Part shown: positions 36,717-44,219 of the stretch, one piece after another
How positions within the stretch are numbered: position 1 is the stretch's first letter
Layout of the letters: every line of letters begins with the position of its first letter
DNA from: Gracilaria domingensis
Lineage: Eukaryota; Rhodophyta; Florideophyceae; Gracilariales; Gracilariaceae
Length of the DNA stretch: 64,000 nt
NCBI GenBank assembly: GCA_022539475.1
Contig: VCMS01000181.1
Coordinates: 62,001 to 126,000, forward strand
Direction: 5' to 3'
Notes under the pieces: generated by a model
The model's input: the letters and a program-made list of their open reading frames with translations, nothing else
The model's database searches: none
Told to the model about the DNA's origin: nothing
Made by a program: the position numbers and the translations under genes

Positions 36717-38411
36717 ATGTCCAACAATAACCCCTCGCCACCACCAGCATCATCACAAGCATGCCGTTTTCCGCTCTCGTCGCCAAATCACCCAAACGCT
36801 GCTAAAACGCGGTTGTCGCACAATCCAACTCCTCTCCAAGCCCCACGTCGCAGTCCCCGAAAGAATCACCGAGAGCCAGTCGAGGGTCAACACAATGCCG
36901 CCGTTTCCCCATCAATTGTTCGACGTAGTCCTCGAAAGCATCCTTCTTCCGCCGCCGATACCCGACAGCGACCAACACCGAAGGTTTCTTCCCGAAATCC
37001 TGAAAATGATAGTGGGACTATTCTTGCGAGAAATATGGTAACAGCGGCACCGTCTTCTTCTGAAGTAACCGTTGCTCCGTTTAACGTTCCTAAATTTCGA
37101 GAATCTCGAATGGCCTATCTGTATTCATTCTTGGTACGAAAAACAGTAGCGCAACTTCGCGAGGTATGTAAACCGTACCACTTGGTGGTGCATGGACGAA
37201 AGCAAGCACAGCTGCTGGCGCAGATTGTGCTTTTCCTCCATGCCAAATCCCTCGAAGACATCAGTATTCGAGACTGTATCTCGTTGAACACGAAGTTAAT
37301 GCCCTTTTACACATGGGAAAGGAACTGCATAGCCAGCAGGGCAACTCTCACTGACCTGCCGGAGGTCGCTGATTTTTTCCGCATGCTCCACAACAAGGAT
37401 CGTGGGAAGTTTGAACGACTCCTCCGTATCCCTGAAGACCAGCACGGGGGTTCTGAGCAGTTCCCACTAACGCTCGAAGAGGAATCGGGCCACAAAAATC
37501 CTTGCTTTAGCCTAAATGAGTTTGCGCGGCTAATGGTAATTCTGCGTGATGATGAACAGGCCAAAACGGCCCTTGACAAGGCTATCGGTGAGATTTTGTC
37601 GAAGGAAGAATTGAACGCTAGGGTTTCACGAGACGCATTTTGGCTTATCATCGCTGATCGATTCAACGACAACAGCGTGGAGTCCAAGAATTCCTTTGCG
37701 GGGAAGCTGGATAATGTTGATTCCAACCAGCGTCCACTTTGTTATAGGGGTGCTGCAGTTCTGCGAAAGCAGTTCGAGAACATTCGAGTTCTTGTGACAA
37801 AGGCGCAGGTTCGGTGGGCTGTCTCGGGTCAAAATGACACTACTAACATTTCCAGCTTTCTGCAGAGGTCCCCTGGTGGAGCCCTCACGGCGGAGTCAAA
37901 GCGGGCCTATGTTTTTTTTATTGTATCTCGACATGGGACTCCGAATGAATCGGAGCATTTGTTAAACAAGGCATCGAAACTAATTCATGAAGAGGGGGGA
38001 GGGGTCGAAGAAGGTCGTCTTGGAGGTGTGCAAAGTAACGAGGCATTCAGGTCTTTACAGAAAACTGTTTCGAGTGGAAGAAACAGTGGAAGCTACAAAG
38101 AGCTTGGTGAGATTTCGAAGGAAGTAAGTCGATCGAACAAAATATCAGAAGAGCAAACCGCTATACTGAGAAGGCACTTGGAGAGAGAGCAAGGGCCAAA
38201 GAAGTCTTCTGAAGAGAAGGACATGGACAGTATTGTCAATCGCACGAAAATTGCAACAATGCTAGCAGAAAGCTCTGCATCGCTCAAGAGAGCTCGGGAG
38301 CTCAATGACGAGGATGTAATTGAGGTATTGGAAGACAATCGGGTACAATTGCTCAAGAAATACAAATCTATGTTGCACACAAGTTCTCGAGGCGACAATG
38401 ATGGTTCTTAG
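36717..38411 (+). CDS. Harbinger second-ORF protein with SPRK motifs, SAP-like and Myb/SANT-like regions
   Basis: 564 codons, start ATG at 36717. The basic Pro-rich N-terminus contains two RRSPRK motifs (residues 45-49 and 70-74), like SPKK/AT-hook minor-groove binders. Residues ~142-175 (TVAQLREVCKPYHLVVHGRK) have the pattern of a SAP domain. Residues ~305-390 (FWLIIADRFNDN, then LRKQFENIRVLVTKAQVRW and SGQND) look like the Myb/SANT-type DNA-binding domain common in Harbinger partner proteins. The last ~110 residues are a charged coiled coil. Known partners import the transposase into the nucleus and bind the subterminal repeats; that role here is inferred. A SAP-like plus SPRK combination with the Myb-like part is unusual. 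A TTTAAAAG box near 36430 may be its TATA element. Confidence 0.7.
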   Translation: MSNNNPSPPPASSQACRFPLSSPNHPNAAKTRLSHNPTPLQAPRRSPRKNHREPVEGQHNAAVSPSIVRRSPRKHPSSAADTRQRPTPKVSSRNPENDSGTILARNMVTAAPSSSEVTVAPFNVPKFRESRMAYLYSFLVRKTVAQLREVCKPYHLVVHGRKQAQLLAQIVLFLHAKSLEDISIRDCISLNTKLMPFYTWERNCIASRATLTDLPEVADFFRMLHNKDRGKFERLLRIPEDQHGGSEQFPLTLEEESGHKNPCFSLNEFARLMVILRDDEQAKTALDKAIGEILSKEELNARVSRDAFWLIIADRFNDNSVESKNSFAGKLDNVDSNQRPLCYRGAAVLRKQFENIRVLVTKAQVRWAVSGQNDTTNISSFLQRSPGGALTAESKRAYVFFIVSRHGTPNESEHLLNKASKLIHEEGGGVEEGRLGGVQSNEAFRSLQKTVSSGRNSGSYKELGEISKEVSRSNKISEEQTAILRRHLEREQGPKKSSEEKDMDSIVNRTKIATMLAESSASLKRARELNDEDVIEVLEDNRVQLLKKYKSMLHTSSRGDNDGS

Positions 38412-38506
38412 GGCGTTGGTGCATCTCCGATCAAAGGGTTTAGTTTAGTTCAGACATTCGGTGGATCTAGAAGTACTTCTTCACTTGTTTTGCGTTTTAA
38501 AGAGTT

Positions 38507-38806
38507 ATGTTGACCAAGTCCAAAAAGGAGTTCGATAATGCGGCTGGCTATCTCAACAAATCTTGTGTACGTCTCCTCTTAGTGACGACAAGCAATGCTG
38601 TAGCAGTACCTTCTTGTCTCACGGGAACCGACGGCGGAGACAGCGACTGCAATGATACCGAATAGTGCGACGGCGAAGGCAGCTGCGACTTCGACAATGA
38701 CAGGGATAGCGACTTCATAGACATGACGCCTGAGAAGTGGGACCGCGTGATTGACGAATTCCGGGCTGGAACCACGCGGGTACTCATCACCACCAACGTG
38801 CTATGA
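38507..38806 (+). pseudogene. captured C-terminal helicase fragment, DBP5/DDX19-like
   Basis: One frame gives SKKEFDNAAGYLNKSC, the strand-helix after motif IV. A second frame gives DMTPEKWDRVIDEF and RAGTTRVLITTNVL, matching the motif V region of DBP5/DDX19 and eIF4A-like DEAD-box RNA helicases. An acidic, low-complexity stretch separates them, with a TAG inside and a TGA directly after NVL. There is no core ATPase region. DBP5 drives mRNA export at the nuclear pore; this piece cannot. It starts within 100 bases of the Harbinger second ORF. Confidence 0.6.
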
Positions 38807-38829
38807 CATACCGGGCATACTTTCCCTGC

Positions 38830-39145
38830 AGTTGGACGAGAACTTGTAGACTGAAGAGCTGCTTGGAGCTCAGGGTGCTGCTGAAGATGATGCATTCCAT
38901 TCATGATTCCGAAACATACTTGTTCGTCCTTGGCGGAATACTTGCAATCAGATCAGTTCATGTGAGGAGCAAGGGACAAGAGCAGTTTCTACGGCTACGC
39001 CAAAGAACTGAACGCCTCGTTCTCAGTGCAAACTTTTCACATCCCATATCCTTTCGGCCCCAAGACATACAACGTCTCTGAGACGTTCTCAAAGGTGTGG
39101 CAAAAATCAATGGAGACAAAACAGCAACCCCTTAGGATAACAATA
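38830..39145 (+). other. unassigned coding-like stretch in the transposon
   Basis: A frame around 38995-39145 reads GYAKELNASFSVQTFHIPYP, then FGPKTYNVSETFSKVW, which looks protein-like but is not recognised and has no start. It is possibly one more captured exon. Confidence 0.25.
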
Positions 39146-39149
39146 ACCC

Positions 39150-39850
39150 TCACTCTTCCTCTTCGCTCGAAGTCTCAATCGCAAGATCTCTCGCGGCAGA
39201 CTTCCAGGAGTTGATGGCAGAGTCATCAGCCAAGCGAGCTTTCTTTGACCCGCTGATACTCTCCGACGGAGCATCCGGTTGTCTCGCTCCGCCAGAGGCA
39301 ACTTGCTGCGCCATATCTCGCCACCGATCGATATCACTCATGAAAGCACTACTCTTCTTTGGTCTGGAGTGCTGTGCTGTATCTTTTCGGAGCTTCCACC
39401 TTCCCTGCCGCGTAGTGGTATCCTCTCTTCCAGACGCACTCTCCCAAGCCTGCCAAGCAGAACGCTCAGACGAGGTCTTCTTCCCCAACCGTGCTCCCCA
39501 GTCCGACGGTGTTTCCGACAGAGATGACAAATCACTGCCCCATCTCACTCTTGGCACCAATCCAGCCCGCACCGTACGTCCCGCTTTGCATGTAGCGATT
39601 GCGCATGAACCGCGGCATAGAATTAGAATCCAAGAAATGCGGCGCTGTAGACTGATCAGTGTAGGTGCCCGTCTCCCAAAACCTGTTCTTGGATCTGCTC
39701 CTCATTAAACGATCGCTGCTGTCTCCAACTTTCTCTCGCTGCCTTTTCTGCTTCTTCGTTCTTCTTGCGCAATTCTTGTTGGACGTCGAATCTCATCCAA
39801 TCAACGTCAGGATTCCACGCCTGTCCCGCCTCTGCACCCTTGTCCATGAG
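39150..39850 (-). pseudogene. captured fragment of an unknown Trp- and Ser-rich protein
   Basis: The minus-strand frame from ~39572 ends in SAARDLAIETSSEEEE with a stop at 39150-39152, and contains spaced Trp motifs (PSDWGARLGKKTSSERSAWQ, DIDRWRDMAQQV, INSWKSAARD). Upstream frames hold NPDVDWMRFDVQQELRKKNE, AARESWRQQRSFNEEQIQE and a Tyr/Met-rich part. Together they look like one C-terminal gene portion with two or more frame changes. I do not recognise the family. Confidence 0.35.
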
Positions 39851-40290
39851 GTTGACATACTTTGCGCGCATCTCTATTTCGCTGTCGGTATCCTTGAGAT
39901 AGTCATCGCGATGCGGCAGGCCCAGGCCGCCCTGCGACACGTACAGCGCGTAGCGGCTGGTGTTCTTCTCATCCAGACTTGTGGATATGTCGAACAGGGC
40001 GGCCGACGACTGCAGGTGCAGGCGCGCCAGCAGGCGCAGCAGCTGGCGCGACGTGCGCAGCGAGTTGAACTGGTCGCGAAACGGCTGGAGGTAGACGGTG
40101 TTGAGCGCGCCCACGCCCATCTGGTCGATGCACGACGCGTAAGACATGCCCGGCTTGGACGGCAGGCGGGCGTTTGGCAGGTCGACCTCTAGAATGTTCT
40201 TGACCATGAGCTGGATGATATCGTACACGACGCTGAACGACTTGGAGTACTCGGTCTTGTCGCTCGGGATGCGCGCCGTGCGCAACCACG
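39851..40290 (-). pseudogene. captured M13 (neprilysin-like) metallopeptidase fragment, no catalytic site
   Basis: The minus-strand frame shows IPSDKTEYSKSFSVVYDIIQ, then QPFRDQFNSLRTSRQLLRLL, ARLHLQSSAALF and the family hallmark YALYVSQGGLGLPHRDDYL. M13 proteases are zinc endopeptidases of cell surface or secretory path. The zinc motif HExxH and all of the C-terminal domain are missing. At ~39850 the frame runs on into the unrelated Trp-rich sequence, so a chimeric join exists. GC content is raised compared with flanking transposon DNA. Confidence 0.65.
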
Positions 40291-40299
40291 GCCCCATAC

Positions 40300-41143
40300 G
40301 CTCTTGTTCACATTGTCGTAGCCAACCGTTTCACGCGCTTTCCAAAACTACGCATGAAAACTTGCCAGCGCATCCATAGCCGCCATGCTTTCATCGTAAT
40401 TATGCAGCCCGCTTTGATACCATCCATCTTCCTGTCCAAAGTATTCCAACAACAACATAAAACGACTGAACATGGCAGGCACGTGTTCCGGCGTTGCGTT
40501 GGATTCGACGTAGTGTGCGGTCACAATCGACTGCGATCAGTTCGAAACCGTTTGCATTCGGCCGTTTCGCGAAACCCTGCATCGACCTTACACGAACGCA
40601 CATCGCGTGACAATTTGTGCGGCAGCGTCTTCATCTTGTATCGTATGTGGTCAAGTTCATCCATTGCCACTCGCTTTACAAACACGTTCCTCGGTCCTTC
40701 GGTGCCATTTTTGTACTTGAGCGACAGTCTGCATGCGTTGGAAGTCAAATGACGCACAGCTGGCATTCACGTGCCTCAAAGCTCAAGACATGTGAGTCTA
40801 ATACGATAGATAGCCATGCAGCGGTCATTTCCCTCCCTATCGTGTCCATGGCAATGTCTTTGGCCTGCGGATCTCCGTTTACAATGAGCCCGCTATCCTT
40901 GAGTAGTTGGTCGAACACCATAGCTTTCCTCCACAAATGCGGCGCGGCGCGCGGCAGCGCCGCCGCGTCCGGCAGCTGCGCCGCCGCCGCCACGAACGCC
41001 GCCCAGTGCAGCCGCTGCAGCATGCGCCGGATGAACGGCAGCGAGAACGGCACCGCCACGTCGTCGCACGTCTCGGCGCGCAGCGTGAGCGAATGCGCGC
41101 GCGTGCGCGGGCATTGCAGCATGTTGTGCGTCAGCAGCCACAT
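40300..41143 (-). pseudogene. captured ecdysteroid/choline-kinase-like (CHK/APH fold) fragment
   Basis: The frame from ATG 41143 contains LLKDSGLIVNGDPQAKDIAM and WLSIVLDSHVLSFEAR. A neighbouring frame goes on with LTSNACRLSLKYKNG and PRNVFVKRV (N-lobe strands with the putative ATP-binding Lys). A third reads HVPAMFSRFMLLLEYFG, YDESMAAMDALASFHA, a TAG, then FWKARE. The LxxFHAxFW pattern is typical of EcKL/CHK kinases. At least two frame changes and a stop are present, and the catalytic loop is absent. The TAG fits CAG-to-TAG. Confidence 0.5.
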
Positions 41144-41366
41144 CGTGCCGCCGCCGCCGCGCGCTCTCGCCGCCGTCGCCGCGCGCGCCGCCGCCGCGCC
41201 CTTTTAATAATGTGCGCGCTTTTTCGCCGCTCCCCGCGCTCCCGCTGGCGCGCCACCGCCCCTCCAGCCGCGCTCCCCAACCCCCCCCCCCCCACAGCGC
41301 CCTCGCCGTAGCATCGACCCCCCCGCCCTTCCCGCCTTCCCCCCGCCCTCCCCGCGCCCTCCGCCC

Positions 41367-41477
41367 ATGGCTACCGAGCCCAACCACGGCGCCGACGCGT
41401 CGTCCCCCCCCCCTCCGATCCGGCCCACCACCTCACGGACGACCCCTCCGGCGAGAAGGCCGCCGCACCCCCTTCCA

Positions 41478-41518
<41 letters not shown>

Positions 41519-41690
41519 CGCCCGCCGCGCGAGGAGGAGGACTGGGCAGACGAAGGCGGCGCCGACGAGCTCTCGCTCTCCGTCGCCCCCGAGCTGTTGT
41601 CCGGCATCGACCAGGGCGACGAGACGTCGCGCATCCAGGTGCTGCAGGCCGACCCCTCCACGCCGTACTACTCGGCAAACACCGCGGCGG
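41367..41690 (+). pseudogene. captured DBP5/LOS4-like N-terminus with Pro-Ala repeat
   Basis: ATG at 41367 gives MATEPNHGADASS, then a long C-run (41402-41415) where the frame changes. The next frame holds a (Pro-Ala)n tract coded by CCCGCG repeats (41481-41516), EEEDWADEGGADELSLSVAP and IQVLQADPSTPYYSANT. The WADE and DPSTPYYS(A)xT features resemble the N-terminal extension of DBP5/LOS4 helicases just before the Q motif. Similarity ends at ~41680. A different piece of the same kind of gene lies 2.9 kb upstream. It is head to head with the kinase fragment across ~220 bases. Confidence 0.4.
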
Positions 41691-42085
41691 TGTGCGGGGA
41701 AGCTCACCTGCACGAGAAGAACCATCTCGCAGAAATAGTGCAGCTATCGGTCTTTGAGCATGTTTGCGAGCACGCAGCGGAGATCAGCGGGGGCACGAAG
41801 ATGGCCATCGATATTGCACTCACCGGCCATGGAGCTGTGGGCTCTGGTGGCATCGCGGCTGCGTTTGATGGAGTTCTGGAGGCGTGGCGAGCACCGGCGG
41901 CGTGCTAAGAGAAGCTTGACGATAACGGAGGAAACGGGATGTCTGTCCATGACACAACGCACTGGCAGCGTGCACAATGCTGCGTGTGCAAGGGGGAAGA
42001 GTTGCGGTGCGTCGATGAAGAAGAAGAGCGAGCCAGCACGGCTAATGTTATAACCTCTTATGTGTGTGTGCATGTGTTTTGGTAG
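41691..42085. other. unassigned DNA inside the transposon
   Basis: Frames are open on both strands for ~100 codons but show nothing I can name. A TGTGTGTGTG tract lies near 42061. Confidence 0.35.
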
Positions 42086-42492
42086 GTGCTTTATTCACTC
42101 TCATGCAAAGTGAGCCAAAGGGCGGCAACGCACGCGACGGAAGCAAAAGTGGGCGCGGCGGCGGTAGCGCGCACGCAAGGCTTTAAGCGCGGTTTGGCAG
42201 CAGTAGTAACAGCAGGGAGACGGAAAGGAAGCAGCGATCGAGCGAACAGGCCGCCAAGACTTCAAGAGAGATAGGAAACACTAGATCCGATTCAGAAAAG
42301 GCAGCAGCATCTGCTGCAAGCTTCAATCGAGACACGGCCGCCGCCGCCGAAGCTGCTGAGGACGCCGCCGCTTCTGCCGTATCACCTGCAACTGTCCAGG
42401 AACGAACCATGAAGAACGTTATTGAAATCCGAGGTCTTGGAGAACTACAGGAGACTATAATGGGTTCTCTGGAGAGGTTGATCAAGCAATGA
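42086..42492 (+). pseudogene. C-terminal coding remnant convergent with the transposase gene
   Basis: A frame with an internal TAA near 42184 continues as RETERKQRSSEQAAKTSREI, an Ala-rich tract (AAAAEAAEDAAASA) and NVIEIRGLGELQETIMGSLE, stopping at 42490-42492, only 42 bases before the transposase stop. It resembles the charged tail of a Harbinger partner protein. It may be an older second ORF replaced by the 36717-38411 gene, or a captured exon. Confidence 0.3.
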
Positions 42493-42533
42493 GAAAACAA
42501 TTGCTCCACAATGCTCCGCAAGCGGAGATTCAT

Positions 42534-43856
42534 TCAAAGAGGCTCCGATGCACCTCTCAGAGGAGGACGGTGCAGTTCGCGCTGCCGTATGATCTGCACC
42601 ATTTGGTCGCGCTTTGACGTTGAGGATAACGCGGATGAATCCAACTGGCCGTCACGAGACGTAGCTGCCATGTCGGCAAGCCCATCTTTGCTGGCGCAGT
42701 ACCAGGCCTTTATTTCCCGGTCGACATCTTCTTGTTCCGTAAAAGATAACCCACGCGTCTTCTGTTCGCCTTCGTCAATGCAGAAGTTTTGTAGCTTCAT
42801 GCATAAGATAATTATGCTCGCATTGATACCAACCGTATAATTTAATTGACTCTGTAAAATCCTCCATCTCGCCACCAATCTCCCGAAAGCCTGCTCAACA
42901 TGAATCCTCATAGAAGATAAGAAATAGTTAAAAGATTTCTCGTACCAGTGACACGCTTGAGACGCAGGAATTGGCGTGATCAAATTGTCCGTACAAACGT
43001 AGGCTTCATCGCCAACAATCCAGAACTGTACTGGAAACCCCTGTTTGTTCAGAAACCACGACAATCTCGATGCCGCGTAAGCTAAAGAATCATGAGTAGA
43101 ACCTACACATTTTGCTGAGGCAAAAAGGAACCGACCAGCGTAGTCCACCACTGCCTGCACTGGAATAGCGTAGTATCCCTTGCGACACCAATATTTCGCC
43201 GCATTGCGACTCGGTCTTTTGATCTTAATAGTGATGCCATCTATAGCGCCAATGCAACCCGTCAAGGGGCTGGGCTTCTGGCGAGATGTCTTGAAGCCTT
43301 TTGATAGTGCGCAAAGGTCTTCAAAAGATGACGGAATTCCAGGAAGCTGCAGAACCTTCGACAGAGCAACACATGTTTCCAGAAAGACCTTGTAAACTGT
43401 GGAACGTTGTGTACGGAAGAGCTGGTGAATAGTGTCTACGTTACCTCCAGCCAGACGGTTTAGTGTAATTCCCAACCTCATTGACACAGAACGTGTCGGA
43501 CGCCCAGATCGATTTCCCATTTCCACGTTTTTCTTCAGATGAGGGCCGAGAATGCGGACTAGTTTGTAGAACGAAGCCCGACTCATGCGATATGCTCGCT
43601 GAAATGCGGAATCACTAAGGAAGTCTGTGATAGACTCGAAAGAGACATTCTCCCTCGTTTGAGATGGAGGGTGGTGCGACTTAGTGGATTTGCGTCTTCT
43701 TGATATAACCTCTTTCGCACGTTGACTTGCGGCGTTAATGACCGCTCTTCTTTGAGCGCTGTTGACAATAATAGTGACAATTGGACTAAACGTCTCGTAT
43801 GTCATTTTGAACAGAGTCGTAGAAACGAAAACAGTAGCAATTACAAAGGACTGCAA
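42534..43856 (-). CDS. PIF/Harbinger DDE transposase (HARBI1-like), intact
   Basis: 440 codons without interruption. An N-terminal helix-turn-helix-like part (MRLGITLNRLAGGNVDTIHQ) precedes the DDE_Tnp_4 nuclease fold: Asp206 in GAIDGITI, Asp283 in VGDEAY and Glu321 in HVEQAFGRLVARW, with VVDYAGRFLF and STHDSL between. These are the catalytic residues of the family. The first in-frame ATG region is hydrophobic; Met18 (MTYETF) is an equally good start. It cuts and pastes the element using the matching ends. Length and intactness suggest it can still be expressed. Confidence 0.85.
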   Translation of the reverse strand: MQSFVIATVFVSTTLFKMTYETFSPIVTIIVNSAQRRAVINAASQRAKEVISRRRKSTKSHHPPSQTRENVSFESITDFLSDSAFQRAYRMSRASFYKLVRILGPHLKKNVEMGNRSGRPTRSVSMRLGITLNRLAGGNVDTIHQLFRTQRSTVYKVFLETCVALSKVLQLPGIPSSFEDLCALSKGFKTSRQKPSPLTGCIGAIDGITIKIKRPSRNAAKYWCRKGYYAIPVQAVVDYAGRFLFASAKCVGSTHDSLAYAASRLSWFLNKQGFPVQFWIVGDEAYVCTDNLITPIPASQACHWYEKSFNYFLSSMRIHVEQAFGRLVARWRILQSQLNYTVGINASIIILCMKLQNFCIDEGEQKTRGLSFTEQEDVDREIKAWYCASKDGLADMAATSRDGQLDSSALSSTSKRDQMVQIIRQRELHRPPLRGASEPL

Positions 43857-44193
43857 GGGAGCGTCGGTGGCAAATTTGGGAGTGCATGGTTGATAGTGTA
43901 GAGGAGTATTGGCATATGTTGAAGCGCTTGAAGAGTGATGGGGGCGAAGCAGCCATCGTAGACATTACTCACGCAATGTCTTTGGGCTGCGTCGATGTTT
44001 GTTTGGGCTTTTATCGGCATACACTGTGTCACAGTGACTGCGGGAAGGCTGCAAACTGTGTTATTGATGCGCATAATACGGAGAGAGCAACTGGTCCACA
44101 CTTTGGACCCATTCATTCTTCTGGAATTGGGGTGTTTCAAAATATACAAACCTTTTCTTTATTCGTTTACTATATTAACGCGTGAACGCGTTC

Positions 44194-44219
44194 ACGTGAA
44201 CGCTTGTTTAGACACCGCC
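44194..44219 (-). repeat. right terminal inverted repeat of the Harbinger element
   Basis: The complement of the left end, finishing GTTTAGACACCGCC before TTA. It overlaps or follows nested palindromes CGTGAACGCGTTCACG and GTTCACGTGAAC. Confidence 0.9.

Larger units (their letters stand above)
36335..44219. mobile_element. PIF/Harbinger DNA transposon, 7,885 bp, intact ORFs, carrying host gene fragments
   Basis: The ends are perfect 26-bp inverted repeats beginning GGCGGTGTCTAAACAAGCG, flanked by TTA at 36332-36334 and 44220-44222. The uninterrupted satellite 2 unit reads GGCTTACTTGG at this point, so the insertion site and TTA duplication are certain. TWA duplications are typical of PIF/Harbinger. 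It encodes a second protein on the plus strand at the left and a DDE transposase on the minus strand at the right. Between them (38.5-42.1 kb) lie parts of at least four unrelated host-type genes, with a GC-rich island at 40.93-41.70 kb. Intact ORFs and matching ends point to recent transposition. Confidence 0.9.

Noticed and set aside
40893-41757. Long Arg/Ala/Gly-rich frames on both strands near 41 kb
   Set aside because: Very high GC makes all six frames open; only the frames carrying recognisable kinase-like and DBP5-like parts were kept.
42183-42533. 116-codon minus-strand Ala/Ser-rich frame beside the transposase
   Set aside because: Antisense to the better plus-strand coding remnant ending at 42492.
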